Assembly: GCA_033816765.1 (NCBI GenBank)
Contig: JAVSIV010000061.1
Coordinates: 1 to 40,744 of the forward strand
Reading direction: 5' to 3'
Source: Nothopassalora personata
Taxonomy: Eukaryota; Ascomycota; Dothideomycetes; Mycosphaerellales; Mycosphaerellaceae
Length of the DNA stretch: 40,744 nt
Positions 11,114 through 19,005 of this stretch are shown here, piece after piece. A program made the translations under genes and the position numbers. The notes beneath the pieces were generated by a model. That model searched no databases and was not told where the DNA came from. It worked only from the letters and a program-made list of their open reading frames with translations. Numbering within the stretch: the stretch's first letter is position 1; every line of letters begins with the position of its first letter.

Positions 11114-13055
11114 ATATCTATCTAAGAAACCTAAGTGTCGAACTTATCTCGGTCGCTATAGTAGTATTCCGGCTTACTAACCTTAAGGGTATTGTTACCT
11201 ATATAAGTAGCTAAGGCATTAATAGTATCGTTCGCGGTCTAAGGTCGTCGGGCTCTACTTACTTTACTAGGGGCGGGTGTTCCCCGTTTACTCTATTGGT
11301 CTCCTATTATAGAGGGCGTTTAAAGCTATTAGGTTTAGTATAACCTAATAATATTATAAGTTAAGAAGATAAGCTTAATCGGGTTTATTCTCGGGCCGAT
11401 AGGAAGTTAAGGGAGAGTAATAAAGTAGTAGCTATCTTATCTCGTAGAGACTAAGTAGCAGTAAGGTAGAGGTTATGTTATAGTATATTCTAAATAGTAA
11501 TATTAAATAGTAAGTTAAACGCCTCGAAGCTATAAGGGCATCTCGACGTTCCTAAATACATAGGAGAATGCTTCTAGCTCGAAGCTCTTAGTAGGCGCGC
11601 TATATTGCGCTAGCTCGATATATCGTAGGCTCGATAGTCGTCGCGCTATTATAGCGTCGCGCTACGTTTTATTAGCTTATGCCGTCTCTATAAGCTATAA
11701 GGCATCGATTAGTTAGACGGGAGTCTTCGCTATATCGATCCGTAACATTTAGATAATAAGCTAGTAAGTACGATAGCTAGTAAAGTATTAGTTAAGAAGG
11801 TAAAGGAAGAGCGTACGAGTCTAGCTACGAGTTAAATTAGAGAGATTAAGAAGGAGTCCTTAAGCGAGACTATAGTAGTAACTAGTACCTTAAGCGAGTT
11901 AGTAGTAACTAGTACCTTAAGCGAGTCTATAGTAGTAACTAGTGCTTCGATAATTATATAGCTAGACTCGTAGCTAGACTTATAGCTATTACTTTAGAGT
12001 CTACCTAACGTTAACTAGCGTATAAAGGCACCGAGAAATAGGCTTATTATTAAGCTATCTACGAGGTAGCTAAGACCGAAAAAGTAGAGGGAAGTATAGA
12101 CTCGTAGTATATAGATAGGAGGTAGACTACTTAATATTATATTATTAAGTGTAAAATATAGCGACTAACTCGCTACCTAGTAGACGGCTAATAAATTTAA
12201 TTAAGCAGCTAATAGTACCCTCTAATTACTAAATACAATCCTCCGCCGCGACTAAGTAAGTCGATATATTATTAGTAGGGCGAGTACTAGACTCGCTAGC
12301 CTTACTAATCTTACTAGCCTCGCTAGCCTCGCTAGAAGTAGTTAAAACACCCTCGAAAGCCTTAAATAAACTATTACTAGACTTACTAGACTCGCTAGGC
12401 TCCTTAACTAATTTACGAGAGTTATAGCGAGCCTTCGCGTAACGTTACGCTTATAATACGCGTAAGTCTTATTAGCATTAGTAGTAAAGACTATATAGTA
12501 TATACTAGCTCTCTTATACGTATCGTAGTCCGTCTAAGCCGGCTTACCTATTAATATAAGTTAGTATATATAGTATAGCAAGTCTACTATAAGACATATA
12601 CCCTCTTTAGTCTCTATAATACGGCTAGCCTAGTTAAACTTACGTAAATTATTCTTCGTAACCTTTATACTACCCTTATCTATCTTCTACGAGTCTCCTA
12701 GCTATTATGCCTATATCGACTCGCTTACGTAGTAGAAATCGTTAGTACCGGCGGTACGAGGGCGTCGGTACATACTATAGGTTTATTAGTCTACCTACGT
12801 ACGCCTAACGAGTCGGAATCGTACTTACGCTATCGTAAGCTATAGTAATAACCGCGTTTATAAGGGTAAGCGCGGATTAGGTGTACTATCGCTATTGCTA
12901 TCGCTATCGCTATTATTATTGTTATTCTAAGGCTAATATCGCTAAGTAAGTCGTCTATAGTTAGATTTATATATATTGATAAGTATAGAGTTAAAGAAAT
13001 AGTAATAGCAGTAGAAGTTAATATACCCGCCGCTATAATATAACAATAGTAAGTA
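11114..13055. other. unassigned TA-rich transposon relic sequence
   Basis: About 1.9 kb of strongly TA-rich sequence. On + a coding-like frame interrupted only by TAA/TAG can be followed roughly from 11480 to 12120. It includes three 27-30 bp repeats at 11858-11944 that read SLSE..IVVTST. On - a second coding-like stretch lies roughly at 12760-12200, around TDYDTYKRASIYYIV and with an Ala/Ser-rich part. Neither shows a reverse transcriptase, integrase or transposase signature. They may be gag-like parts of retroelements, but I cannot assign them. Confidence 0.5.
11858..11944 (+). repeat. three 27-30 bp tandem repeats
   Basis: Units beginning CCTTAAGCGAG and ending GTAACTAGT(A/G), of 30, 27 and 30 bp (11858-11887, 11888-11914, 11915-11944). 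The 3-bp length difference keeps one reading frame, which suggests the array lay inside a gene. Copy in unit 2 at 29423-29509. Confidence 0.85.
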
Positions 13056-13109
13056 AGGTAAGCTCCTTAATACTTACTATCTACTATTATTAAGGAGCCT
13101 AACTTACCT
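13056..13109. repeat. imperfect hairpin at the edge of the relic block
   Basis: AGGTAAGCTCCTTAATA (13056-13072) pairs with TATTAAGGAGC...TTACCT (13088-13109), about 17 bp of stem with one 5-nt bulge and a 15-nt loop. It lies close to the change from mutated to normal sequence and could be a fold-back element end. Copy at 30621-30674. Confidence 0.65.
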
Positions 13110-13139
13110 ACGTAGTAGGAGGAATAGGCCACCGCCGCA

Positions 13140-13171
13140 ACTCGCTACGATTGTAGGCGACAATAGCGAGT
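13140..13171. repeat. small hairpin upstream of the gene island
   Basis: ACTCGCT...ATTGT pairs with ACAAT AGCGAGT, 12 bp of stem with a 3-nt bulge and a 5-nt loop. Function unknown. Copy at 30705-30736. Confidence 0.55.
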
Positions 13172-13515
13172 CGCAGTAGTATTGCTATTATTAATATTAT
13201 TGTTGAGGAAGAGCGAGTGCAGCGAGTGAGGATTTCGAATAAGCGTAATTGCCGGTTTTGTAAGCCTAGGCCACCGTCTGCGGAGCATTGCCGGAGAATT
13301 GCCTTTGGATTCGCTTGCTCTTCGAGCTGGTCGCCCTCATTCCATTCACGTCTTTGCTCAATCATTGTCTAAAGAATCACTGCCTCAGTCATAACGAATA
13401 CTCCTCGCTCTCGCTATGCAGTTCGTCAGCTCCAACACCATCAAAGCGACGCGACCGAAACGCGTCAAAGACATTACTTGCGCCGGCTGACAGCACTTGT
13501 TCCACCACCGCAAAG

Positions 13516-14832
13516 ATGCCACGAACACTTCCATGGCTTACGGAGCCTTCAGCAAAAAAAGCCGCACCACGCAAAGCACAGTCAGAACGCAAGCGCTCCT
13601 CCTCCCCAGGCGATCTGGTCAATTCGGATCTCGAACCGATAGGCAGCAGCAGTCCGCAGCGCAGATCCAGGACGCGTGATACCCATCGCGAACCGTCCAG
13701 CTCTCCTCCCACGTCGGTGAAAGTCGCTCCCACGGTCGAGTACATGCGCGAGGGCTTCACCATGGACGACAGGTACATGATGGTCGAGGACGAGTTCACA
13801 ACCACCGCTCGACTCTTCTCTTTGCCGTTGCACCAAGACGAATACGAGCGAACTAGGCGTCGTGCGAAAGCTCGTGGTACAGATACTTTGAAGTTGATTG
13901 GGCATGGCACTGATGGGAATGCGGGGAGTAGGGCGCTGAGGTTGAGGATGGAGGCGGAGGAGAGGGCGAAGAAGAGGAAGGCTGTTGCTGCGGATGATAG
14001 TGATGACGAGGAGGAAGAGTACATGGCGGATCCGCAGCTTGCTGGGTTGATGACAGCCAGTCAGAGCACGCCGAGGAAGAGCTTGAGGGGGTTTGCGAGT
14101 AACAGTCAGAGAACGCCGAGAATTGCGGGCGGGAGGACGAGGGATGTGGTAGGGGCGGAGAGGGTTTACAGGAGGGCGGACATCTCTGCAATTGAGGCAG
14201 ACGTCGAGACGGAAGATGAGGACGAGGACGATCTCGATGTCTTGGCGCCCAAGACAAGGCCGACTGCGAGCGCATCTACGAAACACCGTGGCAAGGCCAT
14301 CGAGGAGCGAACAACACCTGAGCCCGTCAAGAAGTCCGGCGTCTTCAAGCAGTTCACCAACTCAGTGCAGGCCGAGCGTGAGCCGAAGAGGAGTCAGAGG
14401 CCGAGAACAAGATCGCGATCCCGAAGCTTTACACACCGCAACGATGACAAGCCCCCAGCGGTGCGCGAGCCGTGTCCACTTTCGATTGCCTCTCACAACG
14501 AGAACGATACAGAACCCCAGCCGAAACCCATCAAGATGTCAAGGACAGCCGCCATCCTTGCAAAACGACGAGAAGCGGAAAAGAAAGCCAAAGAAGATGG
14601 CATCTCGCCGGAGAAGCAGATCAAGCAAGAGCTAAAGTCACAAGTCCGCACGAAAGAGGAGCTAGCTAGCCAGACTCAAGGCAGACAGATCAAGCGGGAG
14701 CCATGTCCGTCGCCTGTCCGACAAGCTTTGGCGTCCAAATCCATGGCTCAACGCAGAGCGGCGCGAGCAAAGCAACAAGCAGAAGAGAAGCAAAGGAGCA
14801 AGATCGATGACATTCCAACTTTCTTGTATTGA
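13516..14832 (+). CDS. unknown basic, largely disordered protein, probably nuclear (438 aa)
   Basis: I do not recognise the family. The frame stays open 76 codons upstream (to 13288), but that part looks like 5' UTR. I start at the ATG at 13516, which has A at -3 and opens MPRTLPWLTEP. Residues 12-70 are Ser/Arg/Lys-rich. Residues 72-125 form the only compact-looking part (VEYMREGFTMDDRYMMVEDEF, then LHQDEYERTRRRAKARG). A basic cluster AKKRKAV at 151-157 fits a nuclear localisation signal and is followed by an acidic run DDSDDEEEEY. A TPRKS motif and an RS-rich stretch PRTRSRSRS follow. IKQE (369-372) and IKRE (392-395) match the sumoylation consensus. The C-terminus is charged and helical, ending IDDIPTFLY. 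Together this suggests a chromatin- or RNA-associated nuclear protein (inference only). It is convergent with the next gene, with 118 bp between stops. No RIP-type damage. Confidence 0.8.
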   Translation: MPRTLPWLTEPSAKKAAPRKAQSERKRSSSPGDLVNSDLEPIGSSSPQRRSRTRDTHREPSSSPPTSVKVAPTVEYMREGFTMDDRYMMVEDEFTTTARLFSLPLHQDEYERTRRRAKARGTDTLKLIGHGTDGNAGSRALRLRMEAEERAKKRKAVAADDSDDEEEEYMADPQLAGLMTASQSTPRKSLRGFASNSQRTPRIAGGRTRDVVGAERVYRRADISAIEADVETEDEDEDDLDVLAPKTRPTASASTKHRGKAIEERTTPEPVKKSGVFKQFTNSVQAEREPKRSQRPRTRSRSRSFTHRNDDKPPAVREPCPLSIASHNENDTEPQPKPIKMSRTAAILAKRREAEKKAKEDGISPEKQIKQELKSQVRTKEELASQTQGRQIKREPCPSPVRQALASKSMAQRRAARAKQQAEEKQRSKIDDIPTFLY

Positions 14833-14950
14833 GAGGATTTTGGATAAGGTACTGTCTGTTCTGGATGGAATATGCTAAAGATACTCCCACTGCCAAAGCT
14901 CTGACGAAATGCATTCCTTCCAATTTCCAGCATCCATCTCAATCTCCCAT
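14833..14950. terminator. shared 3' region of two convergent genes
   Basis: 118 bp between the stop of the + gene (14832) and the stop of the - gene (14951). Both 3' UTRs and polyadenylation sites must lie in or across it, so the transcripts probably overlap. No canonical AATAAA was seen. Copy at 32398-32515. Confidence 0.4.
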
Positions 14951-15694
14951 CTACCACTTCTCCAACATAGGCCTAATGTCAATCTCATTCGTAAAACACC
15001 GTCGACTCTGCGTATGCAAATTCCAATAACTCTCCGCAATATCGTCCGCCCCAATCTTCGCCTCCGGTGGCGAGTCCTTCAACCACTCCTTCGTACGTGG
15101 AATGTCAATAATTCCATCAATCACCGCATGTGCGACGTGGACGCCCTTGGAAGCAAACTCTTTCGCGATGGAGGTGGAGAGGGCTCGTAAAGCGAATTTA
15201 GAGGATGCGAACGAGCTCATCAGAGCGTTGGCTTTGACGGACGCGGTGGCGCCGGTGAAGATGAGGGTTGGTGGGTACTGCGCCCCCTTGTCCTCTGCAT
15301 GCTTCAACAGTAATGGCAGTGCATTCTGCGAGAAGATAAATGCGCCTTTTACGGAGACTTCATGACCCTGTTGGAATTCTTCCACACTCTGTTCCAGGAT
15401 CCCTTTCCGGACGAAGTTGCCAGAGGCATTGAAGATTGCTGCCGCTGCTGGGGCATCGCCGTATTCTTGTCTTATTTTGGAGAAGGCGTTCTTTACGGAC
15501 TCCTCGGAGGAGACGTCGGTGCTGATTCCGATGGCTTTTCCGCCATTGCTGTTGATCTCTTGCGCGAGAGATTCGTAGTTCTCGGCGGAGCGGGCAAGAA
15601 GCACGACTGGGTAGGATTTGGAGAAGCGCCGGGCTACTGCTGCGCCGGTTCCAGGACCGACGCCCGCGACTATGGCGATGGCTTTGGTGGTCAT
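14951..15694 (-). CDS. short-chain dehydrogenase/reductase-like protein lacking the catalytic Tyr (247 aa)
   Basis: A single Rossmann domain of the usual SDR length, predicted to bind NAD(P)(H); the substrate is unknown. Residues 10-17 read AGVGPGTG, a variant of the TGxxxGxG cofactor loop. STD at 58-60 is the usual Asp after beta-3, and NASG at 89-92 stands for NNAG. At the active site the family has YxxxK, but here it is F162-A-S-S-K166, so the Tyr is Phe while Lys is kept. The helix after it (FALRALSTSIAKE) and the HVAHAVIDGIIDIP strand are typical. From memory this fits the classical-SDR subgroup SDR_c10 (CDD cd05373), described as having an atypical glycine motif and no Tyr. The start at 15694 has A at -3 and immediately precedes the first strand. 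The frame stays open to 15901; the extra 69 residues are Ser/Thr/Arg-rich with one acidic residue and could be 5' UTR or a mitochondrial presequence. Tail-to-tail with the upstream + gene. Confidence 0.9.
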   Translation of the reverse strand: MTTKAIAIVAGVGPGTGAAVARRFSKSYPVVLLARSAENYESLAQEINSNGGKAIGISTDVSSEESVKNAFSKIRQEYGDAPAAAAIFNASGNFVRKGILEQSVEEFQQGHEVSVKGAFIFSQNALPLLLKHAEDKGAQYPPTLIFTGATASVKANALMSSFASSKFALRALSTSIAKEFASKGVHVAHAVIDGIIDIPRTKEWLKDSPPEAKIGADDIAESYWNLHTQSRRCFTNEIDIRPMLEKW

Positions 15695-16025
15695 GGTTGT
15701 TGTTACGGGTGTGAGGTGGAGGGAGAGTTGGGTTATGCGGGGATGAGTGGTGGAAGACAGGTTGATGGTGGGTGTGGTGGAGATATTGGGGTGGTATGAG
15801 GGAGAGGTTGAGTACGAGGTGACTTGCCTATAAGAATGTAAAGCTGTGGTGGAGCTCGATGAGATGAGGTCACTGCTACCCCGGTTGAAGGATCGGACCA
15901 TTAGTCTTTCCGTGACGGACAGGTTTCGATGTTGTTCACACGGTCGAGGGCGACGACGCTGAGTTCAATTGCTTTGTGCTTTGCTACCCGTATCTATAAC
16001 GTTCTCACGCAACGCCACACAGCAA
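15695..16025 (-). promoter_or_regulatory. promoter/5' region of the SDR-like gene
   Basis: 331 bp between the SDR-like start codon and the stop of the secreted-protein gene on the same strand. It must hold the SDR promoter and the end of the neighbouring transcript. The part nearest the gene is open in frame (to 15901). No clear TATA box or operator was seen. Copy at 33260-33590. Confidence 0.45.
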
Positions 16026-16679
16026 CTATGAAGATGAGGCACCCTGGCCGCCCGAACCATTCGCGAGCCTTCCACCAGGGCAGTACGTGCTAATCTGGAA
16101 CGTGTCCACAGCCCAAGCAATGCTGTTGAACTCGAACAGGGACTTGTAAATCTGGCCGTTTCTATCTAAGTACAGCTTTTGGATGCCACTGACCGGGTAT
16201 CGCCCACTGCCAACGACAGTCAATTCCCACGACCAGATAATGACCGTGCCTGCGCAAAGGATTTCCTTCGTCTTGAGGCCATCGTATGGCGGTGGCTTGA
16301 AAGTGTTGGCTCGCTGGATGTTGCTGATCCACTCTGTGCGGTTATTGGACTCTGGTGTGCCGTCGAGCTGCGAGAGGAGATTAGCACCGAGTCGATCCGT
16401 CTTGGGGAAGCAGCGTACAGGTTCACCGAGTAGCGAGCGAACAGACTCGCTGAAGTCTTGGTAGTTGGGTGCAATGATCTGTTGGGCGAGCTGGTATGGC
16501 GTCTTGCCGTTGTATGAGTCGTTGCGGAGGATTGATGCATATTTGTCGATGATCACGCCGGCGTTCTGGCAGGCTTGCTGATCACGACCACCGCCGTGGT
16601 CGACGCCACCGTACCTGGGAGGTGAGAGTGATGTTGCTGCAGCGAGAGCGCCGAGGGAGAGCGTGAGGAGGAACTTCAT
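16026..16679 (-). CDS. small secreted four-cysteine protein, possible NTF2-like fold (217 aa)
   Basis: Residues 1-15 (MKFLLTLSLGALAAA) form a typical signal peptide with likely cleavage near Ala15-Ser17. The mature part of about 200 residues has four cysteines (C37, C90, C142, C200), enough for two disulfides, and N-glycosylation sequons at N53, N113 and N207. Order: a helical part (DKYASILRNDSYNGKTPYQLAQQIIAPNY) and a beta-rich second half (VIIWSWELTVVGSG, GIQKLYLDRNGQIYKSLFEFN). This alpha-then-beta pattern, with a YxDFS-like segment, resembles fungal secreted NTF2-like domain proteins; the match is from pattern memory. Function is unknown; a small secreted protein of this kind could be an effector or a cell-surface protein. 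The ATG is the only start giving a signal peptide. No intron is needed. The mariner-type element begins 255 bp upstream. Confidence 0.88.
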   Translation of the reverse strand: MKFLLTLSLGALAAATSLSPPRYGGVDHGGGRDQQACQNAGVIIDKYASILRNDSYNGKTPYQLAQQIIAPNYQDFSESVRSLLGEPVRCFPKTDRLGANLLSQLDGTPESNNRTEWISNIQRANTFKPPPYDGLKTKEILCAGTVIIWSWELTVVGSGRYPVSGIQKLYLDRNGQIYKSLFEFNSIAWAVDTFQISTYCPGGRLANGSGGQGASSS

Positions 16680-16934
16680 GGTATGGATCTTATGATCTCA
16701 GCTGCGGACGAAATTGGTCGCGGAGAGATGATATCGACAACATGAAGGCGGAAGAATGGCTGCACCTCTTATATTCCATCTTCTGGGCGGCAGCTCGTGC
16801 CATGTGAGGACACTGCACCGCATCATGGCAACAAAATTTCGTCGCCATCTCAAAGCTTCGAGGCTGACTTGACGAGCTTGAATTAATAGAGTTGCTACAT
16901 GAAACTCGGAAGCGGATGAAGCGCAATTTAACTA
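16680..16934 (-). promoter_or_regulatory. promoter region of the secreted-protein gene
   Basis: 255 bp between the start codon and the left TIR of the mariner-type element. On - a TATA-like ATATAAGAG lies near 16773-16765, about 90 bp upstream of the ATG. The region is unmutated. A short open stretch on - (16947-16690) ends inside it and is not credible as a gene. The transposon has displaced any more distal control elements by 4.4 kb. Copy at 34245-34499. Confidence 0.5.
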
Positions 16935-16960
16935 TTCGAGTGAGCAAAAGGGTCGGGACT
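16935..16960 (+). repeat. left terminal inverted repeat of mariner-type element
   Basis: 26 bp beginning TTCGAGTGAGC and ending GGGTCGGGACT, preceded by TA. It pairs with 21273-21298 in inverted orientation with 24 of 26 matches; the two mismatches are G/A and T/C transitions. Confidence 0.9.
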
Positions 16961-17139
16961 GCGGGGATTCGGACCTACCCAGTTAGTTAGCAAATCGATC
17001 TTGAGCCTCCCATACCTTATTATCGTTGTATCTCTTCATTTTGAAGCCTTAGTACCACCAGTTTTGCCAGAAATAAGGTGTTGTTGCTCGCTCTATCCAG
17101 CGCACTCGTTGTCTACGTGTCCGGAGCCTTCGCCGTCGT

Positions 17140-17264
17140 TGCGCGACCCCCTATAGCGCCATTATCCGTCCAAGATCAGAACCTTATTTAATAGTGTCTC
17201 GAAGACGATTAGGCTAGACCTGCAGTAGTTCAGTTGTTGTTAGCAGATAACAGGGGGTCGCGCA
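17140..17264. repeat. 13-bp perfect inverted repeat across the transposase start
   Basis: TGCGCGACCCCCT (17140-17152) and its reverse complement (17252-17264) are separated by 99 bp. The left arm ends directly at the former start codon. Copy at 34705-34829. Role unknown. Confidence 0.7.
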
Positions 17265-18178
17265 GTGCTATCTAGTTGCGAATCAAGCGCTTTAAAGAGA
17301 CTAGAACAGTATAGCTAGCTAAGGGCGGTAGACCACGGTTAATCGAACCATATATACGCGACTGGTTACTAGATCTAGTCGTAGAAAAGAGCACATATTA
17401 GGCCGAGGAATTGGTGTACTTCTTACACGCTGAATTCGGTGTTCTCGTGTCGAAATAGACTATAAGTCGACTACTAGGCAGTAAGGACTTTACGAAGAAG
17501 AAGATCTTACGCATTACGGAGTAGCGTAACCCTATGGTGAGGGCGATGTTCGAAGGCCTGTTACAGCAACATAAGGAGGACTAATTGGTGTATATCGATA
17601 AGACATACTATAGTAATAAGCTAGCCTATCGGACACGTAGTTAGAGTCCTCGAGGCATGCCGGTATACGATCCTTAACACCTTTACTACAGCGAGCGATT
17701 TACCGTGTTGCCGGTATATAGTGTTAAGGGATATCTAGCGAATCCGCTAATTAAGCCTAGTAGCGTAAAGAAGGTAGATTTCATCGAATAGTTAATGCTA
17801 TACGTGCTACCGTAGTGTAGCCGCTACCCTACGCCACGGTTAGTCATTGTTATAGACAACTGCGTAACATACGATCGTGTCGATATCGAAGCTATATGTT
17901 AAGAGGCTAGCGTAAGGATACTGTTTCTACCGCCGTACTTACCGGATTATAATCTAATTAAGAAGACGTTTCGCTTACTAAAAAGGTGGATTAGGCAGCA
18001 TGCTTATATAATGCCGGAGTATAGTGAACATAACTAGTAGGCTAAGTTCAAGGTGTTTCTTAAGGCGGCCTATAAAGACTAGTCGCACGGCATCGACTAT
18101 AGCGCGATCTTTCGCAGTTGTTACGTTCTTAAGGAGGGCTATACGGTCGATCCGGCGCTTTTAACGATAGATTTGTAA
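17153..18178 (+). pseudogene. Tc1/mariner DD34E transposase, RIP-inactivated
   Basis: One frame of 341 codons, the usual length for Tc1-type transposases. It reads through 17 in-frame stops, all TAA or TAG, with no frameshift. The probable start codon is now ATA (17153), a G-to-A change in CpA context on the other strand. Domain order: an N-terminal helix-turn-helix-like part, a GRPR motif at 17327-17338 as in the DNA-binding linker of the family, then the catalytic core. The first Asp is at 17597 (YID followed by K where E is usual). The second Asp is at 17855 (VIVIDN). The third acidic residue is replaced by Lys at 17960 in the context LPPYLPDYNLIK, where the family has ...NPIE. Spacing is 34 residues. 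The Glu-to-Lys change is also G-to-A in RIP context. The frame crosses the joint between units 1 and 2. No active protein is possible. Confidence 0.92.
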
Positions 18179-19005
18179 TGAATAAGGTAGAAGTTAATAC
18201 GGTAAATCTAGCGTAAGTTGTATTAAGTTAGTTAGAGTTGTAGTAGCCGCGATATTAACCTTACTATCGCTAGTACTTTATCTAAAGCTACAGTTACGGC
18301 TTGCCCCGGCTAGCGCGCTTTACGGCGATCCGCTAGGCTTCGCGCAACACACGAAGGTGTTGTAACGACATATGTATTCATTTTAAACGCGCAATCATCT
18401 TAAATATGTCGTCGGTAAATTATAAAAAAACCGCTTGTTTATATCTACTATAGTTATGTTAATCTCGAATCGTCTTATAAAAAGTTATGCCCTAAAGCCG
18501 TACCTTAGTCGTAGTTCGAGCTAGAGTTGAAGTTACAAGCTTACTAGCTAGGGTCTAAAACAATAGATTTTAAGAACTCGACAACTATAGTAGCTACGAA
18601 CGTAATTATTTTTTTATTTTATACGCACTACACTTAATCGATGCGTGAAACGTATTTCATAATAAAGAGTTGTGTTGTGCGGTGCTAGTGTAGCTACGAA
18701 GATGCAAAAAGCCGGCTTCGCGCTAGTGTCGGGCTTACCCGTTAGGGTCTAGATAGGTCTTAGCTCCCTAGTTAATGCCTCGAGGCTACGCTTATAACAC
18801 TATAGCTAGCCTACCCTATGAGAATAACATAACTATAACCACTGGAGAAATATACATTGTATGCTCACTATATATTTCGATACCGCTAAAGAAGCTCGTA
18901 TTGTCCGTTTGTTTATATGATTTTTTTCTATGTCGTAGTAATGCGAGAAACATCTTAAATCTAGCAAGCCGTAACGCTACCTCATGACCCTACAATAGCG
19001 TACCC
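18179..19005. other. spacer inside mariner-type element (unit 2)
   Basis: Copy of 614-1440; nothing recognised. Confidence 0.6.

Larger units (their letters stand above)
1..17565. repeat. 17,565-bp tandem unit, copy 1
   Basis: Every long frame and landmark in this stretch recurs at +17,565 and, where the window allows, at +35,130, in the same orientation. The first bases (GCAACATAAGGAGGAC) recur at 17566 and 35131. The start point is set by the window and is not a biological end: a transposase frame runs unbroken across 17565/17566. The true duplication joint must lie inside the unit. Alternatives to a chromosomal tandem array are a circular molecule read as a concatemer, or an assembly error. 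Confidence 0.97.

Noticed and set aside
13288..13515. N-terminal extension of 76 codons on the first gene
   Set aside because: Composition differs from the rest of the protein, and the internal ATG has a better context and a typical protein start. Treated as 5' UTR.
13389..14286. Long open frames of 211 and 234 codons on the minus strand opposite the first gene
   Set aside because: They are Ser-, Arg- and Pro-rich shadows of the + gene, overlap each other, and have no domain or sensible start.
16690..16947. 85-codon open frame on - upstream of the secreted-protein gene
   Set aside because: It lies in the promoter, runs into the transposon TIR, and has low-complexity content.
16938..17035. 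Possible tRNA on - (a B-box-like GGTCCGAATCC and an anticodon-loop-like TTGCTAA, followed by TTTT)
   Set aside because: The acceptor and anticodon stems do not pair and no matching 5' half exists. The motif overlaps the transposon TIR.
1..17565. Position 1/17566 as the duplication breakpoint
   Set aside because: The transposase frame and the transposon run across it without a break. It only reflects where the window starts.
17137..18349. Smaller mariner with its own TIRs (GTTGCGCGA near 17138 and TCGCGCAAC near 18340)
   Set aside because: The match is only about nine bases with no TA duplication. The outer 26-bp TIRs with TA explain the element much better.
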